64,000 nt of DNA, taken from NCBI GenBank assembly GCA_050084515.1, contig CM114274.1, positions 29,574,001 through 29,638,000 on the forward strand, given 5' to 3'. A program made the translations under genes and the position numbers. The DNA comes from Blasia pusilla (lineage: Eukaryota; Marchantiophyta; Marchantiopsida; Blasiales). Under the pieces are notes generated by a model, which was given only the letters and a program-made list of their open reading frames with translations, was not told the origin of the DNA and made no database searches. Shown here piece by piece: positions 10,546 through 22,246 of this stretch (position 1 is the stretch's first letter; each line of letters opens with the position of its first letter).

Positions 10546-12823
10546 CCCGATGAATTGTTGCTCGCAAGTCTGGATCTCGGCCGTATAACAGAAAATAAGG
10601 TGAGAAGGAAGCCAAGGATGTTTGGCGACTAAACCTATACCCCATGGCTAACCATGGCAACTGAATATCCCAGTCTCCAAGATGCCCCTTCTGTAGGCTA
10701 TACTTGCGCAATGCCCTCTTCACCGTCTGAACCACACGCTCAGCCAAACCATCCGCCTCTGGATGATCTCGAGACGTGGTCCGATGATCAATCAACGCCT
10801 TGTCACACAAGACCTCAAACTCACCCTGAAACTCTGTACCCTGGTCGGTTAGCACTTTAGCTAGTGCATCAAAATGACTAAGCACTCTATCAAGAAATAC
10901 ATACGCCGTTCCCTCACTTGCCTTGTCAAGTAATACCACCAACTCAATCCACTTGGAGAAGTGCTCCACCATCACCAACACATATCGATGATGTCGTACA
11001 GTCAACAGTAACGGTGTCGTCTAGTAAAATCAGCCAGTGTGTAAACTCCTTCCTCGTTAAGTGTTAGATAGAGTTTTAATATATTTAGTAAATTAGCTTA
11101 GGGAAAGGAAATCCCCATGTTTAAACCTCTTTATGGTGCCTCTTTCATGCTGGCCCAACTTTAGAAAAGAGGTAATAAATAAAAGATGACTTTATAAAAG
11201 TAAAGTAGTGAGGTTGGTGCTTTAATGAACAGTAAAAGTAGGATTGGTTGGTGGCTAGGTTAGTTGGGGAAATTTGGAAAATATCAAGTGGATAAAAGAG
11301 GATATTTTGGAAGAGATAAGAGGAAATCTACTTGTGTCAAAATGTGATTGGCTAAGCCTTGAGAGGAAGCCATGTGGCACAAGACAAGATTAGCTCTATT
11401 TCGTACTCTTGTGGGTCTCTTGTGAGTATATAAAGAGGAGGGACCTTCAAAGGTTGATCACCTTCTATTCCACATCTTGAGTCTTTCATGTCACTCTTGA
11501 GTGTATGACTTTGGAATTGCTTGCTCTTCCAATGAGAGTGGATCATCCTTCTTGGGAGAGAAACTTGACCATGGTCTATTCTTCGAGAGGTTTGTCACCT
11601 TAGAGGAGTTTAGTCATACTAAAATAGTGAATGTTTTGGTTTGTTACTTCCCCAATGAGAGTGGATTATCCCTCTTGGGAGAATAACTCCGCTAAAACCC
11701 ATTCTTGAGGAGAGTAGAGAATGTCTATCAAACATGGATAGGGGTGGAGCACGAGTTGTGCCCGACTTTCCTTTGCTTTATCCATACTATGTCAAGATAC
11801 TCTTTGTAGATAGGCACTGGTTCACTCGCTATTTAGTTTATCACTTTGGGGAGGCGTTCATGAACCAGATCATTCAATCTCCAACTCCGGTGATCCTTCC
11901 TATCGTCACATATGGAAGGACATGGGATTGTACTTTACATATCCTTATATAGCAATCCATGGACGTCAATAGGCCTGCTCAAGTAGGGTTTAATACTAGT
12001 TGTGCTATCTTCCTCGTATACAAGCGTAAAATAGTTTATAAGGATTTTATAGTTAGGAATTTTGGGCTCCGATGTTACAAAGAAGTGATCGCCTCGGCAC
12101 TTCCATTTGTGATACCTGTCGTGAGAGAATGGAGAGTATACATAATAATTTTATATTGAAAAAGGAGATCTTCTTAGAGAATTCATCTTGCATCGATCGC
12201 ATCTTCCGCTGCTAGAAGGCCTGCCCTTACTTGAAGAAAGGCTCTCGACACGACAACGGTCCCGCAAAGTCCACACTCCAACAATAACCCAACCCCATTA
12301 TAGGCAAGGGGTGTAACTGTGGCGTAGGGGCATTGAATGATGTCCTTACCCGGTCACAAACCATACAACGTGACACCAACTGATACACATGAGTATGGAT
12401 GCCACGCCACCAATACTGACCAAGGAGTAAGCTATACGTATGCTTTACCCCAAAATGTCCCAAATCCTCATGGGCATGTCGCACAATGCGCTCTCTCTGA
12501 ACCCAATACGGCACTACTTGTACTCTACCATCCTCCTACATACGGAGAATATGTGTTCTCTCCAATCGATACCTCTTAGCACGTTGAAGAACACGGTCTC
12601 GCTCCTTGGCACTCACTATGCCTGGCACCCTACTAGTCCGTAGGAACTCCAACACCAACGCATCATCATGAATATCACGCTGATCCGTACCACCATCTTT
12701 AACCTTAGGATCTGAAGGCTGGCCATCTACCCTCTGACTAGAGTAAGATGTCATGTGGTCCTCCATACTAGAGTCCACCCCCAACCAACATAAAAAGGCA
12801 GATGCATGCCAACCTGGAACCAT
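10546..12823 (-). pseudogene. Gypsy-1 integrase, interrupted and truncated
   Basis: The upstream part (12823-12256) carries the integrase N-terminal zinc binding pattern: HAHEDLGHFG, then QYWWRG and CMVC. It runs to SVDFAGPL, the first catalytic Asp. The 1.24 kb element follows. Coding resumes at 11005 with HHRYVLVMVEHFSKW, then LTDQGTEF (second Asp) and EADGLAERV (Glu). Removing the insert with one 4-bp duplication would restore the frame across the site. The protein ends at about 10546 where copia begins. Function in an intact element: insertion of the cDNA into host DNA. Confidence 0.85.
11015..12255. mobile_element. 1.24 kb TGTCGT...ACGACA element, copy 1 (probable solo LTR)
   Basis: The insert has perfect 6-bp inverted ends, TG...CA termini and ACGG on both sides (11011-11014 and 12256-12259). 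It lies inside the gypsy-1 integrase. A TATA box is visible in the plus orientation (GAGTATATAAAGAGG near 11427). Paired GAGAGTGGAT and CTTGGGAGA words recur around 11530-11680. It has no ORF with a known domain. A second copy is at 30792-32068. TG...CA ends, a TATA box and a short target duplication favour a solo LTR, but no internal region or paired LTR is present here, so a non-LTR-derived TIR element is not excluded. Confidence 0.7.
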
Positions 12824-12844
12824 CTCCTCATTAACCTCGCCATG

Positions 12845-14260
12845 TCATGTAGCCCCAGTTGCATCCTCTTGGCTAGTACATGGGTTCCTACTCAACCCAT
12901 CAGCATCAAGGTTGGCAACTCCAGGTCTATGTACCACCTGGAAGTCATACTCGTGTAAGATAAGAGCCCACCGTGCAAGCTTCCTTGTAAGCTTGTCAGA
13001 CTCCATCAACCACTTGAGCGGCTGGTGATCAGTAACAAGGATAAATTGTGTGCCAAACAAGTAACACCTAAAGTGTGCCACAACCCACACTACTGCCAAG
13101 CACTCTCCCTCATATGAATTGTAGCGCGACTCCGCTATATTATTCGAACGACTTGCATAGGCCACCACAAACTCCATGTGCTCATCATCATGTTCTGTCA
13201 ACACCGCTCCAAGTCCCAACCTACTCCAATCAGTATGTAACTGAAATGGGCGCCCTCTGATAGGTCTCTTCAAGATAGGCGCCGCCACCAATTGGGCCTT
13301 GAGCTCCACAAAAGCTCTCTTCTGATCATCTCCCCAGTGCCACTCATGATATGATTTTAACAATTGGTTCAAAGGCTTTGCCATAGCACTAAATCCCTTC
13401 ACATACCTCTGATAGTAGTTCGCCAATCCCATGAATTCCCGAACTCTACTCATATCTATGGGACGAGGAATAAGTGCAATAGCCTCCACCTTTGCTTGCT
13501 GAACTCCCAAACCACCTGGATAGATCACATGACCCAAGTACTCAACATCCTCATGGAAGAACTTACACTTTCTTGGATGCAAACGTAGACCATGAGCTTT
13601 CAACCGCTCAAACACAATCTGCAAATGTATTTGATGCTCCTCCACCGTGTTACTGAACACCAAGGTATCGTCAATGTAACAATAAACAAAATCCAACCTT
13701 GCTAGGGTTCTGTCCATCACTCTCTAAAACTCGGCAGGTGCATTCTTCAACCCGAAGGGTAAGAATTTCCACTGGTACAAACAATCCTTGCGATGAGAGT
13801 TGACACCCCAAAATGCTATCTTGGCCTTGTCACTCTCTCGAATCGGCAACTGATGGTATCCTGCCCGAAGATCCAAAGTACTGAAAATCTTTGCCTGTTC
13901 CACCACATCAAAGATCTCCTCTGGTGTAGGCATGGCATACCTATCAGCCTTGGTCTGCCGATTGATAGGGCGGTAATCTCCACACATCCGCCTATCCGTG
14001 TAGTTGCCATGCACATCCTTTTTAGCAGGTATGACACTGGGTGATGCATACTCTCCATCCAAAAACTCCACTAATCCAACCTCCAAAAGGTCCAACGTCC
14101 TACTTTGAATCAGGTCCCTCTCCATATCACTATATCGGTAGGGAAGATGGAAGATTGGCGTACTAGCCAAATCAATCCGTATACCGGGTCCAACCAAAGG
14201 TAAAACAACTCCTATAAGCACGTAGGAACTGTGTCAAGCGTCGTTTCTCACCTCCCATAA
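12845..14260 (-). pseudogene. Gypsy-1 reverse transcriptase and RNase H
   Basis: The RT N-terminal part (14221-13724) shows YRPINRQTKADRYAMP and LDLRAGYHQLPI (first palm aspartate), then LPFGLKNAPAEF. A TAG at 13721-13723 stands where gypsy-2 has CAG (Gln). The second block (13720-12845) holds the YIDD box (13667-13678), KCKFFHEDVEYLGH, the RNase H residues in LHTDWSRLGLGAVL, YEGECLA and VTDHQPLKWL, and ends with DADGLS. Apart from the one stop this is the best-kept part of gypsy-1. It copies the element RNA into DNA. Confidence 0.88.
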
Positions 14261-14333
14261 GCTTGGGCACAAGTAATGGCTCCCAAGTCTCCTTCATTGG
14301 CACACTAGAGAGAGAGGACGATGCCATTGGCTG

Positions 14334-15545
14334 CTACGCAACGCCCTCACAAGATAGTACACCCTTAGCTACACCATCACCTGAGCAAATAACTCCTTCA
14401 CCAGCATGAGCAACCAACTCCATATGCCCAGCCATTACATCCCATTTACTCCAAGGATGCAAAATACTACTCTCCTCGCCCCCAACCGATGCCTCTACGA
14501 TCCCGGTAGCCATCGACCTCATCACAAGGGGTGGAAGACCCACAGACATAGTCCGAAGTTGACGCTGCACGGCCACACCAAGACTCAAAATCCAAGTCAA
14601 ACAATTCAGGTCCATGGCCTGACCCAACACATGACGTCGTGAAGCCTCAGAAATGGAAGCAACCGCTGTCACACTAGTAGCAAATCCCATCGCACGCTCT
14701 CTCTCATCAGCGTTAGGCTCCACCAACTGTCGCACATGAGAATCCCATACAAGCCCGAGACCACCTTCCCTGTAGGCATGTGACAAGGGAAAACTCACAA
14801 ATGTGGGTAGTGCCATTATAGGCTGGCCCACATGGTTCACCACTGCCATGGGTGACCGATCAATAACCCTCACCACCTGAGAAAGTCGCCCAGTATCCAA
14901 GATACTATCCACTGTAAGGCAAGGATCTTGCCTTTGCATCATATGCTCGACGAGAACCTCCTAGGCAAAAAGTTTGTCCACCACAAGCGTGGACGATGTG
15001 CACACGAGCTAACTCGCGCTGCATCCAACAACACCGCTGGTCCAATCTAAGACCGCACCTCATGAACACTCGCCATCATCCAGGTCCGAGTGTCACCCAA
15101 CAATGGAACATTCTCCAGAATGTAAGCTGGAGCATGTGCCTGATGAACTTGAAGATGTCGTAACACCCGTAACATCTCCCAAAATAATCGAGACCTAGGG
15201 TCGTATAATCCCTCACCACGACCAGCACGTGTATGACCCTAACATGGCCATCCAACAATCACCAAATCCACAAGACCAACCCACTCAAGGTCTTGCGCCC
15301 CCAACAATGCAATGTGTGACGGCAAGGCACGCTGGTACCCACGAATAGATGATGGCGGCAACAACTCAAGATATCTCCGCATCAACTAATTGATATGTTG
15401 GGATGAGACTCTCTAGGCCGTCTCATCTCGCTCCACATACACGTATCTCCGCATAGGAATACCGGTCTGCAACACTGCATCCAAACCAGTGCTAATCCCA
15501 CCAAAGAGATCTAACACACAAATGCCCTCTGGCGGATACTGCCAT
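14334..15545 (-). pseudogene. Gypsy-1 cytosine-5 DNA methyltransferase domain (broken)
   Basis: The domain lies between protease and RT, as in gypsy-2. Reading the minus strand from 15545: VLDLFGGISTGL (motif I, SAM binding), YVYVERDE (motif II acidic residue), then GWPC followed by TAG at 15239-15241 (motif IV; the catalytic Cys codon is 15242-15244). Next come AYILENVPLLG (motif VI), HRPRLWWTN (motif VIII), ERERAMGF (motif IX region) and RRHVLGQAMDLN (motif X). Several stops interrupt it, including one after DETA and the one directly after the catalytic cysteine. The block from 14942 to 14334 is open and continues past motif X into a linker of unknown function. The order I to X without circular permutation resembles DNMT3, not plant DRM. 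Confidence 0.85.
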
Positions 15546-15798
15546 ACAATGGGTTTAGTATCCAAATGGGGTAACCAGAAGTAGGAGTCCGCCGTGGGGC
15601 CTCCTCTTCCTTGTGAGGTATAACAGCCTTACACCAAGCCTCCTACACTAGGCGATCAGCCTCTTGCCGTAGTGCACCGCCTAAACTCCAAAATGGCACA
15701 TCCAACGATGAGGATGCCATTGCTGCAAAACTAGGGACCTCCTCTACCTCCTCATGCACAAGAGAATCCATAGCAAAAATATTACCCTCCAAAAAGTC

Positions 15799-16608
15799 TC
15801 ATGGCCAAGTGACTACTCCACTAAAACCAGCCACAAATGCTAACACCGTTGGGGAAGACCCTCCTGGTCGAGCCCCATAAATAAATCTCACAGGAACTTG
15901 GCTCATATGTCCATCCCCGGACTGCCAACCAGGTCTATAAGACGTTGTCTCATTCCAGTAATCCATCTGAAAACCCATCGGGTACAATATTGCTCCTCCA
16001 ACTAGTACATCATACGACTCGGCTGATGTGACCACTGCAGGTACTCCCAACCGGGAGCTATCAGTTGCATGATCTGGTCTCAACTGTACAAAAAACTTCT
16101 CCCGTGTCATGAATTGAGACCCATCATTGGCTCCTCCAAGTGATGTTTGAATCTGGAATGGGCAAGGCTCAAGCTCTGACCTCCGAATACCCAAACCAAT
16201 ACATGCCGCCTTTCCCAACATCAAAGGTTGGGCACCAGAGTCTAACAAGACTCTATCTGGTCTATACACTTGTCTTATAGGACTCACCAATTGGAATATC
16301 CCACTCCGGTTGTCCAACATACATACATCAAGTGTAAGCCTCTCACGATCAATGGCTGGCCGGGCTAGTAATGCATCCATCTTCGCCGCTGCTGCCTACC
16401 AAGTAGCACTGGTACTCAATACTACACCTGACATAGAGGGTTGCTCCACCGCAACACCCTTATCCACCTCACCACGTATAGCGATAACACCCCCACGTTC
16501 ACACAACGTGGCTGCTAGCTGAAATACATGAGCTAAGTCAACTCCTAAAGCAATCAGTTCTGTGGCCGAAAATAATGGGGATCCCAACACTGAAGTTGCC
16601 ATCCGCAC
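15799..16608 (-). pseudogene. Gypsy-1 aspartic protease
   Basis: The active-site motif VLLDSGAQPLMLGK has DSGA at 16231-16242. It is followed by QTSLGGA, ESYDVLVGGAILYPMG and PVRFIYGA, all with counterparts in gypsy-2. The frame upstream (16608-16396, LGVDLAHVFQLAATLCERG) links Gag to protease in a different register, showing a frameshift near 16600. The linker around 16380-16396 contains a stop. Known role of such proteases: cutting the Gag-Pol chain. The methyltransferase directly downstream could be released the same way (inference). Confidence 0.8.
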
Positions 16609-18386
16609 ATCAAGATCGATCGATCCGTGTCTACTACACGCGATGTAGATGCCTCAGTCCCCACTGACGACTCAATAGGGTGCATAGGAACCATGGATGG
16701 AGTCCTAAGCACCTCAGACAACAAGAATGATTGGGGAAGCCTAGCCTGCCTCCCAGCCTCACCCCTCTGTGGATCCAACTCCACAGTAGCACCACGTGGC
16801 TCTGACGCTCGAGTGGCTCCTCTCGTAATTGCAGCTGATGCCTCAACCTGTGCTGCACTTGCCATATAAGAGAGATCATCCCTTCCAAAAGAGGTGGAAG
16901 CCCATGCTCCCAAACCTGATCTATGCTCGATACCAGCCATAGTAGCCAACTTTTGCTCCAACTGCTCAATCCTGGCAGCCATAGCTGACTCTATCGTAGT
17001 GGTAGGGATAGCCACCGTAGGCTCTCCAACCACTAGTCCACCTCTACCACCCCTACCACCTCTACCACCTTGGCCTCTCGAAGCTACTCCACCACGGCCG
17101 CGTCTTGATCTCAACTCTGGATGAGGATCAAAGCAACGCTCTCGAGGATGACCTGGTCTCCCGCAATGATCACACTGAGTTGAGGACGACTGAGGCCCAT
17201 CCTCCAAAGTCCGTCTCCCATCCTCTTGGGGACAAAACTTCCTAACATGATCACCTCCACATGTCCAACATGATTGTCCTTGCTGCGGGGTAGCAAATGA
17301 AGGCAATGGTCTCTGCGCAAGTGTCCCTCTAGGACCTGACTGAGGTCGTGTGTACCCCCCACGACTCCCACTACTACTACCACCACCACCACTACGAGAC
17401 TGTGAGGTGCGCTGCTGAACACGAGAAGTAGTAGTTGTATCCCTACTGAATGCGGATGTCACCACTCTCTCCTCCACCATGTTAAGCTCAATCTTCTGAG
17501 ATAGAGCAAACACATGGGTCAATGTGGGTGAATCATCACTCATAAGAATAGCATCACGTACCCTGTGGCGCAACTCTCTGTCCAAGATCCCATACCAAAT
17601 CTGGACTGCCTAATCCTCAGTCACACCCTGGGTAACTGAAATCAAGCGTCGCATACGAGTGTATGCCTCACGAAGACTCTCACCAGTCTTTCGCTCAAAT
17701 TCCTGAAGTCTCCTCAACTTCTCTGTCTTCACTCCCTGATAGTTCTTCTTCAACCTCTTGAAGAACTCTACAACCGGGCTGAACGATGATGGGGCACTAG
17801 TACCTCCACTAGTACCCCCATTGGTACCTCCACTAGTACCCCCACTCCGGCTCGTACTCGTACCACTCAACGTCGGGCTGGTTGGCATAGTAGGAGCACT
17901 ACTACCAATACCACCATGGGTGATAGACACATAGCCTAGAGACCAATATTGTCTCCACGCCTCAATCTCAGCAACATGGTCCTTCCTAAACTCATGGTAA
18001 TCATCCATGGGTGGTTCCTCTAAGTGCTGAAACAACCCCTTCGAAGCCAAGAAGGATGTAAACAACGTGGCGTTCCGCAACATCTACATATCACACAACG
18101 TATCAAACTCGTGCATGAAGTCCTCCAACTCAATGGTGCCCACTGCACCTGAGTATTGTCATGGGCCCTTTATGGCCCCATATATCCTCTCCATATCCCA
18201 AATCAATTGAGCTGCAACAATCGATAACAACGTAGAAAACTCGGTGTTTGGAACACCCTCGTCCTCCTCTTCATCAACCGTCGGAAGTGGAAAAGGAAGC
18301 CGATAACTCAATCCACTCCATGTGAAACCACCACTATCTACACCACGGTCCCCAACCAGACCACCGGACAGCTCCGTGATGACCAA
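16554..18386 (-). pseudogene. Gypsy-1 Gag (capsid and nucleocapsid)
   Basis: The capsid part includes HLEEPPMDDYHEFRKD and EIEAWRQYW (17990-17940) and the helical core EFERKTGESLREAYTRMRRL. Two zinc knuckles follow: CWTCGGDHVRKFC (a CX2CX3HX4C variant) and CDHCGRPGHPRERC (CX2CX4HX4C). A GGRGGRGGRGG run is at about 17040-17080, and a Gly-Thr-Ser repeat (17800-17860) interrupts the N-terminal half. Stops occur at 18162 and 18084 and near 17607. The open block 17585-16554 runs past the knuckles to the frameshift before the protease. Gag forms the particle that packages the RNA. Confidence 0.82.
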
Positions 18387-20195
18387 CGCTGATGCCGCAC
18401 CACCACCAAATTACCACCACTAAGTAACCAAGTGACGTCGATGTTGCTGTACTATTCTAGCTCTACTAGCTATGGGTGTAGGCAACCTAACCTGTCATCA
18501 CCACAAGAAGCCTCCTATGGTCTACTGGTCATCACTCCATCCTCACTACTGGTAGCATACACGAGTAACACTACTCTGGAAATCAGCGTCAACCCTAACA
18601 ATGGGCGCGCAAGCAAGAAGCAACGATGGAGGGGATCCAAACACAGGAAGTCCAACGACAACCCTCCAATCGCAAATGGAAATCAAGGTAACACAATCCA
18701 CCAAACGTGGCGCCCCCTGGATCCACAGAACCCACCAAACAATTCTAACACAATAGCTACTCCGCCGCGGGTCGATGACGTGCTAGTCGGACTCGCAACA
18801 CCTGAAAATATCTCCTGCATGGAGAGGCTACACCGTACTATGCACCAGAGGTCCATCAACAAAAAACCTGAGATGCATAAAGCGCCTAACAGATCTCCGA
18901 ACATCACCAAATGAACTACACTAGTGTGTACACTGGCATAGTTAAGAACTCAGCAGTTATGCGTCTTCCAGGCAGAATAGCCCAAAGATGGGTGACCAGT
19001 TATGCAACACTTAAATCACAAATCCTGCAAAAACTGACTCACGTCCAAGCAAGCAAACTTGCTTGCTTGCTCCTTGCTCCTTACTCCGCCTCTCACGCCC
19101 ACTCGCCCCGAGCTACCACGAGTTGCCTCAGAGCCTCAAAACGCCGAGACATGCCCCTATCGCCCCGTTCGCCATGCTTTGCTATGGAGAGAGGCCCAAC
19201 CAAGGCGCCCCCAATGGGATAGGCGTCTCCAACAACGGACGAGTCACCAACCAACCAACCCCTCCAATCTGCTGTCCACCATAGCTAGTCCGCAAAATTT
19301 TGATCAGAAATTACTCCAAAAATCCTCGACCAGAATTCAATTGACCACCATAGCTATCTCTCCACAAAAAACAGCTACAACCTAGCTGTGTACTTTGAGC
19401 TAAAAATCAGAAAAACTTGTTGTCCATACACCTCCAGAATCGCAAATCCGACAGTGCTCCACACTCAAGCACATAGCTTCACATGAGATCACAATACAAG
19501 TAGCAACAGGAACCTCTCACCCGATCTGGATGAACTTCAACAGAGCTTGCGCACTCCAAGCTCTCCAAGCTCTCTACATCAGAAAACCGTCGAACACGAA
19601 CCAGAATCTTAAATCCTTGATAACTTCCAACTCCCTTGACGAAATCGGGAGATCTAAAGCGCGTCGGAAAGCTCTTAGCAAGGCATTTCTTTCTAACAAC
19701 CATGCAACATATTCCTACCTCCAACATAGGCCGCAAGCCACGAACATCCACGGCTGAGTACACAATCAGCCCTAACAAGATCCTACTGATCCACAATCGA
19801 AGCTACCATCGATCTACTCTAGTTCTTTGAGTGAAATCCGTGAAAGACCTACTATCATAAAACACGTATAGAATCACATACAATCAAGCCAAACCCACTC
19901 CACGATGTGAGAATCTAGATCGAAGCTTGCGAGAACCACCATAGCCAAGAGCTCTACTCACTACCAAGGCTAACTCCCAACGCAACAAACTCAACTCAAA
20001 GAACTAACTGTTCTTTGAGTGCACTCCACATTGTATCCTCCAACCTAAGAGCGGGCCCTACTGGAAAAGTCACCCTCAATTGAGTAACCCCCAACCCTAT
20101 GTATGAAACCGCATCTCTACCTAGACACTGCGGCCCTACATAAGGTATGGCCTCTACTAGCACATTATACTCTACGACATAATCCGTATGGTCAT
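18387..20195 (-). other. Gypsy-1 5' leader and probable 5' LTR (unresolved)
   Basis: This stretch lies upstream of Gag on the minus strand and must hold the leader, primer site and 5' LTR of gypsy-1. Its partner LTR has been lost, so the boundaries cannot be placed. I found no TGGTATCAGAGC-type primer site. Short ORFs show no motif. Confidence 0.5.
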
Positions 20196-21609
20196 GACAA
20201 TCAACAAATATGGGAGCTCGTTGATATACCTTCCGGTAAGGAAGCTATTGGTTGCAAATGGGTTTACAAAATGAAGCGCAATCAAGATGGTACAATTAAC
20301 AAATACAAAGTGAGATTGGTGGCTAAGGGCTATGCACAAAAATATGGTATCGATTATGAGGAAATATTTAGCCCTCTTGCAAAGATGGTGACTACGAGAA
20401 CTGTGGTTGAAGTTACAACCATGAACTGTGGAGATCTATATGACTCAACCACCTGCATACGAGCATCCCAAGTTTCCATTTCGCGTATGCAGGTTGAAAA
20501 AAGCTCTATACGGGCTCAAACAAGCTCCAAGAGTTTGGTATGGCAAGATTACATACGTCCTACAAGAGTTGGATTTTAGGGTATGTGATTTTGACTCATT
20601 ATATTTCTTGAGAGGACAAGATCATACAATTCTCATTGTGTTGTATGTTGACGATCTCTTGATTACTGGGAGTACTGAAGAAATGGTACAACAAGTCAAG
20701 CTTAAGTTACAAGCAGAGTTTGATATGAAAGACTTGGGAGAACTCAAGTACTTCTTTGGTATTGAGTTTATCAATGTTGGAGAGCGCATGTGGTTACTAA
20801 AATGACAATATGCTCTTCATATGCTTTCAAAATATGGTATGACGGCTTGTAAGCCAATCTCTACACCGTTGGACCAGAGTGTGAAGCTAAGAGTGTATGA
20901 AGGAGAGCTGCTTGCAGATTCTAATATGTACAGGCGCATGGTTGGAAGTTTGATCTATCTAACTATAACCAGACCAGATTTGAGCTATGTTGTTGGCCTA
21001 GTGAGCCAGTTTATGCAAGCACCTCGAAAACCTCACCTTGATGCTGTGAGGAGGATTATGCGGTATATGAAATTCTCTATTCAATTCGGGCTTCAATTTG
21101 AACCTTCTCCAAGTTTTCAATTATAGGGATTCACATATGCTGATTGGGCAGGAAGCGTGTCTGATGGACACTCCACATCTTGTTATTCATTTACTTTGGG
21201 AAATGCAGCTATAAGTTGGGCTTCAAAGAAGCAACCTACATTTGCTTTATCTTCAAGAGAGGCTGAGTATAGAGGAGCAACCAATACAACATGTGCAATG
21301 TGGTGTGGCTTCATCGATTACTTGTTGAGATTGATGTTAGTAACTTAGGACCTAGTGTAATATATGCAGACAATATTAGTAACATCAAGCTTGCTAATAA
21401 CCTTGTGTTTCATGATCGTACAAAGCATGTTGAGGTGCACTATAATTTTATCAGAGAGAAAGTGCTTGCAGAAGAAATTTATCTTGTGTATATAAGTATA
21501 GATCAACAAATTGCTGACATCTTTACAAAGGGATTGTCTAGAGATAAGTTTGAGATGTTTAGAAAGGATTTAGGCATTAGAGATATCGATAAGAGCTTGA
21601 GGGGGAGTA
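20196..21609 (+). pseudogene. Copia reverse transcriptase and RNase H remnant
   Basis: Copia coding resumes with NQQIWELVDIPSGK, IGCKWVYKMK and VRLVAKGYAQ. Near 20420 a deletion joins TTMNC to GDLYMTQPP and removes the palm motif with the first catalytic aspartate (normally DVKTAFLHG). The frame shifts there, then continues to the YVDD box (YVDDLLITG, about 20644-20670) and ends in a stop at 20805. A further block gives ITRPDLSYVVG, and RNase H follows (ADWAGS, then SSREAEYRG near 21258). The copy cannot make an active polymerase. Confidence 0.85.
21599..21608 (+). promoter_or_regulatory. Copia polypurine tract
   Basis: GAGGGGGAGT lies directly before the 3' LTR, the expected primer for plus-strand synthesis. 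Confidence 0.8.
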
Positions 21610-21919
21610 TTGAAGATTGAGTTACAATCAAGCTCATGAAACACCTGAACTGCTACATTTGGCACTCACACGAATTAGGGAAGTTTAATCTTGGCTAGTT
21701 AGTTAAACACGATTATTTTAACTAGGGTTAGTTAGTCACAGTTAGTCTAACTCGAGACTATGGTTAAGGGTAGGGTTAGGGTTTCTTGTACATACCCTAT
21801 ATAATTAAGAAGAGGACCAACCTCCACTCATTCTCTCATTGTAAAATTTATTCCCCATGGTGATGTGTGTGTGTGAGAGCCGTTTTCCACCAATTATGCT
21901 TGTTTAGCAGTTTTCCATA
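21610..21919 (+). repeat. Copia 3' LTR
   Basis: It pairs with 7250-7563 along its full length and ends TTTTCCATA, against TTTTCCACA in the 5' copy. Differences are mainly C to T or G to A, the pattern expected from deamination of methylated cytosine. Confidence 0.9.
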
Positions 21920-22246
21920 GAAGCTACATGCGGGCTGATTTTTTTCCGCCTCCCGCAATCTGAGCTCACACCCATTCCCGTGCAGTGAGCTTGTGTGGGC
22001 CACCAGGGTATTAAGAAAATCTGGGCGAGGGATCCGTTGGGCATGTCCGTTTCTGTGCAACTATGCAGAATTCCATATCAAGCCTTCAATACCGAATATT
22101 AAGTTGAACCTTGCTCATGAGGCAAGTCCATTTCAAGATTAGGCACGATATTTGATCTGGAATTCTCAAAAAAGTTATGGAATATTTGGGTTTTAAATTG
22201 CTACATAGGCAAAGAATAGATGTCCTACCAATGATGGGCTTTGTAG

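Larger units (their letters stand above)
10546..20195 (-). mobile_element. Gypsy-1: Ty3/gypsy retrotransposon with internal DNA methyltransferase, 3' truncated
   Basis: Read on the minus strand the order is Gag (18386-16554), protease (16608-15799), cytosine-5 methyltransferase (15545-14600), RT and RNase H (14260-12845), then integrase (12823-10546). The integrase is split by the 1.24 kb element. At the left end the integrase stops abruptly at copia sequence, so the C-terminus, any PHD finger and the 3' LTR are gone. At the right the 5' LTR boundary is unresolved; copia resumes near 20196. Only a few copia codons seem to be missing between the two flanks, which suggests insertion followed by loss of the 3' end. 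Many stops are present. Confidence 0.85.
7250..21919 (+). mobile_element. Ty1/copia LTR retrotransposon, decayed, interrupted by gypsy-1
   Basis: Two LTRs of about 310 bp in the same orientation enclose, in order, Gag with a zinc knuckle, an aspartic protease (DSGG), GAG-pre-integrase and integrase, reverse transcriptase (YVDD) and RNase H. This order defines copia. GAAGCTA flanks both ends (7243-7249 and 21920-21926), a target duplication of 5-7 bp. By eye the LTRs differ at roughly 25 positions, mostly C/T and G/A transitions, so the insertion is not recent. Numerous stops break the coding region. Gypsy-1 interrupts it just before the RT domain. Confidence 0.9.
6997..22065. mobile_element. 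hAT-like MITE split by the copia insertion
   Basis: The left part (6997-7249, starting CAAGGTTGCAAACG) and the right part (21927-22065, ending TGTGCAACTATG) together make a MITE of about 390 bp. The 8-bp duplication is CAAAATTC (6989-6996) and CAGAATTC (22066-22073), one mismatch. The copia element with its nested load lies between the halves. This is the outermost and oldest layer of the nest. Confidence 0.75.
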
